From NCBI GenBank assembly GCA_033060915.1, contig CM065378.1:2915001-2979000 (forward strand): a stretch of 64,000 bases of DNA, read 5' to 3'. The DNA comes from Euryodendron excelsum (taxonomy: Eukaryota; Streptophyta; Magnoliopsida; Ericales; Pentaphylacaceae). Positions 51,006 through 61,062 of this stretch are shown one piece after another; within the stretch, counting starts at the first letter, position 1; each line of letters starts with the position of its first letter. The notes beneath the pieces are model-generated. The model saw only the letters and a list, made by a program, of their open reading frames with translations. It did not search any database and was not told the origin of the DNA. A program made the position numbers and the translations under genes.

Positions 51006-51613
51006 TCAGCAATGACAAGTGAAAGTAGAGATAGAAAAAAAACCTGTTAGAGAAGGTGGGGATCCACCTATTTTCTTCGGAACCCTAGGGCATCTCATTG
51101 CTGGGAAAACCTCTTCTGGGATGTTCCCGAACTCCCATGGCACGCTTACTTTTACAATCACATCATCAATCCCCTTCCCTGAACTGGGGAGAAACTGGAC
51201 CAATTCCCTTGACGCACCCCTAACACGGAAATGGTACCTCATTCGGTCTGACCTAGCTCCATTTGACTCTACACCCGTGTAGCAGTAATCGAACTCATAA
51301 AGGCCCAGGTTCTGGTTCAGATGCTTATTCAGTTCAGCTATCCCCATAACTATCCTATAGCCGTTAGACTGAAGTTGGATGAGGGCAATTCCATAATAGA
51401 TCAAGACAGCAATAAGAAAAGGGTGAATCGAGAACTAAGTCTACCCTCAATAATGGCGATTAAGGAAAAAGGAGTCCCCTCTTCATTTTCGAACCAGCCA
51501 TCTTCTTTGGGCTCGATTAACTCAATATTGACCCTTTCCAGGAAGTTGTACCTATGCTTAAAGGTCACAACGGCTACAGGACTATCAACCATACTCCTAA
51601 GCCTATTCGCCAT
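51006..51613 (-). pseudogene. Antisense extra ORF of Tat element 2
   Basis: Two overlapping minus-strand frames, 51613-51401 and 51404-51006. The first holds KHRYNFLERVNIELIEPKED, the second VQFLPSSGKGIDDVIVKV and VPWEFG, which by eye align with EFPSSNKNWKDRFFFV and NGWEF of the antisense extra gene in the other Tat element. Position (after integrase) and orientation (opposite to pol) are the same. The similarity is weak and judged by eye. Confidence 0.55.
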
Positions 51614-51971
51614 GGAAGATAACCTAAAAGATCCTAGGAATTTCTATTGCAGAAGCAGAGAAAGAAGATCGAAACAAGAAGGACTTGCAAAGTTTCTTCG
51701 TAGAGGAGCAAAATCAGAGAGTACACAAGGTGTCACCGATCTGGCGTTTAGCTTGGATGGAAAGACTCCTCACTCATAGAGAAACTTGAATCGACGGCAA
51801 AAAGGGTATTGGGTTCCCCAATAGTCACATCTTATTAAATGGCAAATGATGGCTAAACCGGGTGTGTGTCCCCCATCGTGTGTCTACAATTATAAATCAC
51901 CAGCCCCAGCCCCCTTCCAAAGGGCACTAGGGTTGGGGGCCAATTATGGATCAAAATAATGAGGCTTAGAG

Positions 51972-51976
51972 TTATT
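51972..51976. repeat. Target-site duplication TTATT, left
   Basis: Directly before TGTCGCACCC; repeated exactly at 56679-56683. Confidence 0.85.
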
Positions 51977-52479
51977 TGTCGCACCCAGATTTTTCGCACT
52001 TGAGGAACACACACACAAGCGGAAAAAATATTGTACTCTCTCGTTAGAACTCATCCTCCTAAAAGAATGAGTGCGACCAGGTTTGAATTAAATATTGATT
52101 TGAATAAAGGACTTTTAGAAAACATTTAGAGTCACCACCTAACTTGATTAAGGTGAGTTAGGTCACCTAAAAACTAATAACAATTAGAAGATTACACTTA
52201 AGGTTTTTAAAAATGATTTTGAAAATATTTCCTCAAAAGAGGGTTTTTAAGAAAACAGGTTGTTTGGCAACTTTTGGAAAATAATTAAGCCCTTTTTTGA
52301 AAATAAACTCCATTTTGGTCTTTCAAAAATAGTGATCTAGATTCAGAGGTTGGTTACGTGTAGAGAAGATGCACTAAGCCATCATCATATCCCCCCCCCT
52401 TGCTGTACCTGCATGTCTATTCACCCTAGATTCACCTATGAGAGTCTTCAACTAACAAATGTCCAATCTTATCTACTTT

Positions 52480-54240
52480 AGAAAAGAATTTTAAAAGAAT
52501 GATGCATGATATGCAAGTGCAAGAAAAGAAAGTTGCAAAATTGATTTGGAAATAAATTGATTTGATTTAAAAAGAAATTTTAAAAGATAAATTTGAAATT
52601 GGAAAGTTTTAGAAATTGGAAATAAAGATTTGAAAATAGAAATTTGAAATTGGAAGTTTGAAATAGATCATGGAATTAGAAACTTAAAGAAGATTGTAAA
52701 ATTGGAGATTTGAAAGAAGTTGTGACCGCACCCATGAAGATTGCTTACGTATCCTTTTTGAGAAATTAGGTCAATTGTAGTTCGGACAAGAGTCCGATAA
52801 AAAATAGATGGTTTGATTAGAAGAAGAAACTTTGATTTGAAGAAGGGTTTGATTTGGCCTTAGAATAGAATATTGGAATTTGGAATTTGGAATTGAAAAG
52901 ATTGGACTTCGATTTGGAAAGATAGAACTTGGAAGAAGGATTTAGACTGGTTTTGGAAAGATTGAGATTTAGAAAACCTAGACTTAGAAAAGGTAGGTTT
53001 TAGGAAAGATTTGAGATTTAGAAAGATTCGACTCGAATATTGGATTTGGAAGATTAAGGAAGTTGGAATTTAGGAAAGATTTGAATTAGGAAAATTTCAT
53101 TTTAGGAAAAATTCGTTTTAGGAAAGATTTCATTTTAAGAAAGTTTTCAAATTAGAAAAGTTTTGATTTGGAAGTATTTTAAAATAGGAAAGTTTTGAAA
53201 TAAGAAAGAATTTGAAATTGGAAAGTTTTGGATTAAGAAAATTTCATTTTAAGAAAGGTTTTGAAATAGGAAAGGTTTCATTTTAAGAAGGTTTTGAAAT
53301 TGGAGAGTTTTGAACTTGGAACGTTTTGAAATAGGAAAGTTTTGAAAGTAAGAAAGTTTTGAGTTTAGAAAGTTTTAGATTTGGAAATATTCAAATTTAG
53401 AAAGTTTGGAAGTTTAGAAAGATTTGAAATTAGAGAAATTTGAAAAATTAGATTTAAAAAGTTAAGATTTGGAAAGGTATAGAACTAGGAAATGGTTGAA
53501 TTAGGAAAAGTTTAGACTAGAAAGGATTGAGATTCCTATTTTCTAAAACGAGGGATTAGATTTTGTTTCTAAAGAGGTGATTTGATTTTGTTTCAAAAAA
53601 CGGAGGATGGGATCTAGTTTCCTTAATGGGATATTGGATTTGACATGGATTTGGAAGGTGAAGTTTTAGAAACCTTAGATTTGGAAGACTATAGTTTTGA
53701 TGTAGAAAAGAGGGTTTGAAAACCTAGGATTTAGATGTAAAGAAGGAGATTTTGAAAACCGAGGTTTTTAGACCAAAATAAGAGATTGGAAATCATGTTT
53801 TTAGGAAGGAAAATTAGAGTTTCCTGATTGTTGACTCTAGGGCTTGACTTTGGCTCTAAGAAAAAAGATTTCTGGAAAGTGAATTTTTAAAAAATGAAAT
53901 TTTTGGAAAAAAAATCCTAGAGAGGAGATTTCAGAAAGTGAATTTGAAAAGAGAGAGTTTTTGGAAGGGAACTTTTGGAAGGAGATTGTTGAAAAGAGTT
54001 TTTAGGAAAGAGATTTAGAGTGAGAGTTTTCTAAGAAAGAAACCTAGGGAGTGTTTTTAGGAAAAGAATTTTGAATAGAGCTTTTTGGAAAAGAGTTTAA
54101 AAAGAAGTTTTGAAAAATAAATTTTTAAAAGGAGTTTTTGAAAACAATTTTAGAAAGGAGATTGGAGAGAGTTTTTAGAAAGCACGTTGGAAAAGAGGTT
54201 TTTAGAAAGAAACATTTGAAAAAGAGTTTTTAGAAAGTTC
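52480..54240 (-). repeat. Degenerate purine-rich short repeats inside solo LTR 2
   Basis: Dozens of variants of GAAAGTTTTGAAAT, GGAAAGATTTGAAAT and TTTTAGGAAAG with no fixed period. On the other strand this is the CTTTC/TTCAAAAC-rich type of sequence seen in solo LTR 1 at about 13170-13790, consistent with inverted orientation. Confidence 0.7.
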
Positions 54241-54721
54241 ATAAAATATCTCACTTTCCTAAAGAGATCCTAACCATAAGAAAGTTAGAACCACTTTAAG
54301 ATAGTGGTTTTGAAAACAACAATGTTTTGAAAATATAGACCATGTTGGTCACTTTAAATGTAACACTTTCCTAAACCAACCCTAACCATGGAAATGCTAG
54401 AATCACCTTAGGATTGTGATTTTGAAAACAAGTTTTGAAAAAGAAGGTTTTGATGCAAGTTTGAAAACGATGTTGATGCAAGTTTTGAAAACGAGTTTGA
54501 AAACGAATTTTGGAAGAATGCAAGATCATGATATGCACAATGCAAGTTGGGGTCGTGAACATACAAGGTTAAAGGCTTCACCACATAATCAAGGGGGCCG
54601 AACCCACGTGGTCTCCAGTTAGACTAAAAGAAAGCCCCCGACACGATGACCCTCCAATAGCCTAATCCTACACATGGATCGGGAAGTCCCTTATTTCAAG
54701 CATGCAAGAAAAGGGAGTTGT

Positions 54722-54740
54722 GGGGGGGGGGGGGGGGGGG
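54722..54740 (+). repeat. 19-base poly-G tract
   Basis: Uninterrupted G run inside solo LTR 2 between GTTGT and AAGGAAGAAG. Confidence 0.9.
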
Positions 54741-55181
54741 AAGGAAGAAGTTGGGAGATTAAAATAAGAGAAAACCCAAGTGTGTTCAGAGAGAGAAAAG
54801 AGGAGGAAGATGCATAAACTTAAAGAGAAAGCCTACCTTGTGTCTTCTTTATTTTTTTTTGCTTTATGCGCTTTGCTTTTCTTGCTTCACTTCGGTCTTC
54901 ATTTCAGTATTCAAGAGTTTGTTTTCGATCTTCAAAGCTTTGTTGTTGCAGCAATTCAAGTCTTTAATGGAGGGTTTGAAGCTAGTGTATGAGTATATGA
55001 GAGTATGTGTGAGTGTATAGGAGGCTAGCGTTTATGTATGAGGGCTAGGGTTTGTGTATGGAGGCTAGGGTTTGGAAAACCTAAAGAGACTAGGGTTTTG
55101 GGAGGCTACGAGCTATGTATATCGAAAAGTAGGGTTTTCAAACTGAGTTTGCGAACCTCTTTCATGCTGGAGAAGGCTCTG

Positions 55182-55190
55182 TATTTATAG
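55182..55190 (-). promoter_or_regulatory. TATA box of solo LTR 2
   Basis: The minus strand reads CTATAAATA then CAGAGCC, about 1.49 kb from the LTR start; the counterpart in copy 1 is at 11608-11620. Confidence 0.65.
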
Positions 55191-56678
55191 AGAGAAGAAT
55201 GACCTAGCGCCTGTTGTAATGGCGCCATGCCATAAATCCTTCTGGTGCCACTAGCCATTTAGGAAAGTTTTAAGGTCGGCAAGCAACATATCTTCAAAAG
55301 ATTTGGGCGCCTGTACTAGTGACTACCATGCAATTTTTAGAGTGGCTCCAAAAGGTCCGGGAATGATTTAAGGGACTGGGAATGGCCCAGAACGTCGAAA
55401 AGGGACAGGAACCCTCAGAATAGGGTCCCGAAGGTATTTGACTTGAAAAATGAGTACAAGATGTGTCAGAAGGGTTGATCGGGCCATTAGGGACAAAACG
55501 GTCAACTGGATTGGAAAACTACCGGGATGGACTCGGAATGTCCCAGAAGAAGACTCGAGATTTGGAAACATTATTTAGAAACATCCCAAGAGGTTACCGG
55601 TTTGATACCCAGAGCCGGTGTGGTCGGAAAAGGCGACCGGCCTACTGGGAGCAAAACGGTCATTTCATACTGGATCTGCCGGAACTAACTCGAAATGATC
55701 CGAAAAAATAAAGAAAAGTTGGGAATACTATAAAAAGTATTCTCGGGAGGTTACCGGTTTGATACTCAGAGTTGGTGTGATTCTCGGGGCGTTCGAATGC
55801 CTAGGGGCAAAATGATCATCTTGACCGAGAAGTCTCGGAATTGACCCGAAACAGACTAGAAGGCACCTAATCATGCCGGATTGCCTTTAAGACAATCCTA
55901 GAATGGTGGACTTACCGTTTTGAGGACTTATGTATTTTCTCATGAAACGTGCCGAAAATGGCCCTAGGGGGCAGTTTGGTCATTTTCACCGAAGTGGGCT
56001 AGCAAGCACTGGTGTTGACCTGGGTTTTGAGTGTTTCCGTCACTCTGACGGCGGTCCCGTGATACAGGAGTTTGTTGACAATTCCCTATATTAACCTGTT
56101 TGCGAGTATTTCCGTTACTCTAACGGTTGCGATGTTTGCGAGTACTTCCACTACTCTGACGATTCGCGATCATTTCTGAAACTGTTTGATCTCGGGAAGC
56201 TGCTAAATGGACTTAGCGCTTGAGAAATCAACTTTCTCGGAAGGCATGCCGAAACGGACATTTCTGCATTGGCGGGCTAGCTGGCGCCAAAGGTGGACCG
56301 TTTTACCATCTAGGGGACTTAGGGTCTCATCCCGGTCGACGGGTTTGAAGGGACTTACCATTCCGAAAAAATTTTTTTCGTAAAACCTGCAGGACATGAT
56401 AGACTTACCATCTCGAGGAATCAACTTTCTCGAGAGAGGAATTGAAATTGGATTGGAAAAGGGGACTTACCGTCTTGGGGAAAACGTGCTTATGGGATTG
56501 GACAGAACAACGCTCACAAGGGCATTTTGGTCATTTTGCCTCTATCTGGGCCTGGTGGGCCCGCGAAGCGATGAAATAACTGGATTAGGACTTGAATTCT
56601 AGAATATATCCATATTGACTCGAACTCAAGTTGGGACGGACTGGAGATTGTCGAATGGGCAAAAATGGGGTGCTTACA

Positions 56679-56683
56679 TTATT
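56679..56683. repeat. Target-site duplication TTATT, right
   Basis: Directly after TGCTTACA; identical to 51972-51976. Confidence 0.85.
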
Positions 56684-57180
56684 GTACCAAGCCCGTCTGG
56701 CAACTTACTATCGACCTGGGCTAGGAAAGGCCCAAGTTAACCAGTACCCAGATGAAGGCCTCAATTGTGATAAAATTACTCCAGATCCAATAAAGACCAA
56801 GTCGGTGAAGCATATGCAAGTCCATTCCTAAAAGGATTAGGATACTAAGCAGTTATCCAAAAGAGATTAACTCATAGGAGGAGACAGAATACAATTTCCT
56901 ATGGGACTAAGGCATTCTGAGTACTAGAAATACCCCATACCATTAAAGTGTAAAGTACGTTCACTTGAATTCTTACTCTCATATATTTTATCCAAGTTAT
57001 TGTGGTTAAAATTACTAACTTAATCATCGGAGTGCTTTCGACCCAAAAGATGATCGAGACATTCTCATCGTCTTCTTTTCTTGTAGATTGTTCGTGCTTA
57101 TCAAATCGGTTTCGAGAGTTCAACCATACCTTCCTAAAATTCCACCTACAACTTTCATGACCAATCCAAATGCGAATGCT

Positions 57181-58501
57181 GTACAATATTTATAGAAATT
57201 TCTTAAAAAATTTATATTTTTGTTAAGAAATAAAATTGAGAAGATAAAAAAAAACACTTGAAATTATGATAAACTCATATTTAAAGAGTTTACACTATTT
57301 TGTAAAAGTCTATAAGATGTTTTTTTTCTAGAAACGTTTTAAAAATTTTCTTAAAATTTTGTGAGAGCTTTGTCTCTATTCTGGAATGAATTGTTCATTC
57401 CAAAAAGAATTTTCGGGAAAACCTATCAACTCAATAAATAAATAGGACAAAAAAATCATTCATTAATGCTTGCAAGAACGAAAGAGCTTTGAGTTATGTA
57501 AAGCTTGATGTTGGAGAAACTCTTCAATAGTTCAGTAGAAATTTTTTTTTTAATTGACAGGAAATCAATTAGTGATTTCATTCGGTATTTCATCCGAGTT
57601 TAATTTTTATATACTAGTCGTGTAAATTGTTTTTATATAAATGGAATATTAAAATGTCACACGTGTCTTTTAAAGTGTAAATATAACATAGGCAAGAGTT
57701 GAATTTTTATACTGATAGTGCATTAAAATTAAACTAAACCTTTACACACGATTACATAAAGTAATTTCTTTGTAATTACTCCCATAGCTATTATATGATG
57801 AAATATGATTAGATAATAATGTGGTGGAGATGAGGCTATAAATGAATAGAGTCGAGCATAGTAGAATAGTAGGTTATTCAAGAATAGAATAGAGTAGTAA
57901 GTTGTTGAAGCTTGATTTAATAATCTTAACGAGTTTTAAAATGAATTTAAGTTTGACTTATTTAATTTTTGAACGAACTCAAATAACTTAATTGTTTAAG
58001 TGCATATAACCTTGTCAAGCTAAGCTCAAAAAATTTTTAAATCTTCAAAATAAGTTTAAGTTTAGTTTATTTTCATAACGAGTAGATTTTGAACAGTTTT
58101 TAATGGCCAAACTCAAGTGGCATGCTTCGTTTTACAACCGACATCCCAAGACTCAGGAGACAACACTTGGGAGTCGGAGACGTTGATCAAGCAGACTTTG
58201 GACTAGGTTTTCAAGTCTGATTTAAATTAAGTGAAATGTTATTCACAGCCGTGCTGTCGCTTAAGTGAAATGCTATTCACAGCGGCAGCTGTGGGTCAGC
58301 CGCCGCATGATGTCTGCTACATCAGGTAGTCTTCTTGGATGGTCCATGAGATTGCTGGTCGTGAAAGCTTCTCTCGTTGAGACGAAGCAGAAAGAAACTG
58401 AGGGCCTTCCTCTGTTTTCAGCCGTCTTTGATGAAACAGAGCATTATTTGTGCCTATTCATATTAATCATATCAATGCACATACACAACTATATATACAT
58501 A

Positions 58502-58583
<82 letters not shown>

Positions 58584-60371
58584 CTTGTTCGAAGTTATTT
58601 CAACTCATCATCGAGCATTACATGTTAAGTTACCCCAATACAGAGTGACAGGTTGAAGGGACCCTCATGATTCATGAAGCAGCTCTTGATTAAAGGAAAC
58701 CCATTACCAAACCCCAAAAAAAAAAAAGAAAGAAAGAATTGTCAAATTAAAATGAAGAACCGAGACTCGATTTCCTAAGTTCAATTTCTTAGGACTGGTT
58801 CCCAGAGAGATACAGGGGAAGAAGAGAAATCCATTTCCATCAACATCCAAGAGACTCCAACATTGATAAGTGGCAGTTTTTAAGAAACAAATAAATGAAG
58901 AAGAGGGTGAAGCCAAAATGGCCTTCATGAAGTGGACGAGTCAGGGGCAAACTACTGAAGAAGTTCTCGAATGAAGCCTCTGGGTAGGGAAACAGAGACA
59001 TGAGGAGAAGGCCCTTTTCAGAATGTTCTTAAGAACTTGGCCTCGTATTGGTATCCAACGTGGTGCAGTGGCTACCGGTTTTTGTCGGAACCTTCTAGGT
59101 GGCGGTGGCGGTGTTGTGGTGGTTTGGGTCAGCGCAGCCATATCGAAAAGTGCTCAATGTGGCTGTGAAAAGTGGTATCAATATGGCTGCAAAAAGTGGT
59201 ATTTTGACTTTTTTTTGGGGTTTAGTAGTTCGTGTAGTGGGGTTTTTTTTTAATTTTTTTTTTTGATAACTTTTGCAGTGGGCTTAAAACTACCGACTTC
59301 ATATGTATACATGTATATATAAGAAGTGTATATAACGCGTGTGACATGGCAAAACGAGTCAGAAGCGCGTAGTTCTTGGCGGGAATTAATATACAAGACC
59401 AGAGTCGAGAGGGTGGTGACTCAATCCTAAATCCGTACTCCCCCGGCCATAAATCCCATTTCTCTCTCTCTCTCTCTCCATATGCGGTAACGTGTTTGAA
59501 TGAGTCTTTTTTCCGATTTCTGATTGATTCTGCACACGGCTTTATTGGGAAAAACTAGTGTTGAACCACCTAAGATGCGCATACAACACAACACTAACCA
59601 ATGCATTTCTCTTTCAGTCACTCCCTAACACGGTTTTGTTCGGAGGAGGTGAACATGTCCTAATTACCGCCCTCTTGGTTTGGTGCTGTGTCTTTAACAA
59701 TCACTCCAGAACGTAAGGACACGAGGGTCATTTCGCACAAGCTAATGATAAAATTTTGGAATGTTGGTTCAAGACTCAAGAGCCACGCATTGACAATTGC
59801 TCGCTTTTGAATTAATACAGGTATGTTTATTGGATTAATTACATTTAATATTCTTGTACTTTCACTCAAAGTTTATTTTAATTATTGTATTTTTTAATTT
59901 TAATTATTGTATTTTTTTATTGTAACAATCTAACCTCTTACACTTTTAGTCAAGTAGCAATGTTAATTTTTTATAAATTAGTCATTTATTGAATTGATAG
60001 AAAGCCCCAAATGAAGCTAACATGGACTATCTCTAATACAATTATTGTTTGCCCTCAAATCACTCACGCGTGAAAAAAACTTTAAAAAGACGTTATAAAA
60101 TGAATTAAAGAATGATAAGAACAATCAGATGAAGAGAGGGCTTCTCAAATTAATATCATTATTTCATGTATAAAAAATTTTATTCACAGAATAAGATCAT
60201 TAATTCACGCATAAAATGACTTAATTTAAAAAACTACAAAATTCCATTAGCAAAACCCAACAATTAAAATACCAATTAAAAGGAATCAAATAAAAATAGG
60301 ACAAGAAGAAACAAGAATGTGTGCGTGTGGGTGGGTGTGAGAGAGAAAAAAAGAGAGTTGCAGAGAGCGGA
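57181..60371. other. Intergenic region
   Basis: No gene was recognised. Contains the GA microsatellite at 58506-58580 and a single arm of the foldback MITE family at about 59828-59990 (TTGTACTTTCACTC, TTGTAACAATCTAACCTCTT). A duplicated phrase (GTGGCTGTGAAAAGTGGTAT and ATGGCTGCAAAAAGTGGTAT) occurs at about 59160-59205. Open frames here are short, without domains, or made of the microsatellite. Confidence 0.5.
58506..58580 (+). repeat. (GA)n microsatellite, 75 bp
   Basis: Perfect GA run of about 37 units, preceded by a TATATACATATATG tract. Two ORFs across it read as Arg-Glu repeats and are artefacts. Confidence 0.97.
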
Positions 60372-61062
60372 TAGGAATGTAAATCAGGCTCGAGGACCAT
60401 GGGTCGCCCAAGCCTGGCTCAAGCCCAACTTGGGTCTAGCCCAGCCCAAGCTTGAGCACCTAATGGGCGAGTTTGGATGCCCTTTTAAAAGCCGGATCTC
60501 TACCCAAAGGCCGGCCCGCAAGCCCAAGTTCAAATTCAACTGTGAGCTCGTAAACCCTCCTCCGACAGCTCTTTTCCTTTTAAATTCAATTTGATTTTTT
60601 TTAACCACTCTCCACCCATACTCGTGACCCCTCTTTTTTAAATTCATTTATTTTTAAGCACATTCATTGATTTTATAAATGTAATTGTATAAATAATTTA
60701 TCTTAGTAATTTTTATTAATTATATATAATAATAAATGTAAGTGTAAAATTTTTTTTACATAAATTCAAAGAAATTAAATATATATAAGTTTACAAATAA
60801 ATTTTTAATTCATAGAATCATAGTATATAATTTATTATAACTAAATTTTTAGTTTTAAAAACATAATACTTAAAAAAAAAATGTGAGCCAAAGTCCGAGG
60901 CCCAAGGCCGCGACCCGGCTCAATGCCCGAGCCAGTCCCCAGGACCGTGGGCTGAGCTTGAACATTTCCCTTTATATTTTAGCCCAGCCCAAAAAAGAGC
61001 AGAAGCCCGCAAAGCCCAGCCTAAATCCGATGGGCTACTAGCCCGGCTTGATTAACACGCCT
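60372..61062. mobile_element. hAT-like non-autonomous element
   Basis: Inverted ends: TAGGAATGTAAATCAGGCTC on the left; the reverse complement of the right end is TAGGCGTGTTAATCAAGCCG. The GC-rich subterminal blocks (GCCCAAGCCTGGCTC, CCCAGCCC, AGCCCGGC words) flank an AT-rich core. This matches a common plant hAT MITE type beginning TAGGGGTGT-AATC. An 8-bp target duplication was not seen. No ORF of transposase. Confidence 0.65.

Larger units (their letters stand above)
51977..56678 (-). mobile_element. 4.7-kb solo LTR, second copy, inverted
   Basis: On the minus strand it starts TGTAAGCACCCCATTTTTGC and ends GGGTGCGACA, matching the ends of the 10223-14546 LTR. A perfect 5-bp duplication TTATT stands at 51972-51976 and 56679-56683. 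A minus-strand TATA box lies at 55182-55190. The shared end block TCTTTTAGGAGGATGAGTTC confirms the family. Between about 52480 and 54240 it holds a degenerate GAAAGTTTTGAAAT-type repeat. It is about 380 bp longer than copy 1 and lacks the 30-bp array. Confidence 0.85.
46514..57180 (+). mobile_element. 5'-truncated Ty3/gypsy Tat element 2, interrupted by a solo LTR
   Basis: Starts abruptly in the last part of gag; no 5' LTR or gag core was found upstream. pol (46555-50670) is followed by an antisense ORF (51006-51613). A purine-rich stretch near 51930 (AGGGTTGGGGGCC) may be the polypurine tract. The 3' LTR would start about 51945, is split by the solo LTR at 51977-56678, and resumes to roughly 57180 (AACTTAATCATCGGAGTGC near 57020 is a phrase common at gypsy LTR U5 ends). 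Both outer boundaries are approximate. Confidence 0.75.

Noticed and set aside
58265..58656. Two ORFs with Arg-Glu repeats
   Set aside because: The repeat is the (GA)n microsatellite read as codons; the flanking parts have no recognisable domain.
59023..59253. 76-residue ORF, glycine/valine-rich
   Set aside because: No domain; it consists of GGCGGT repeats and a duplicated phrase.
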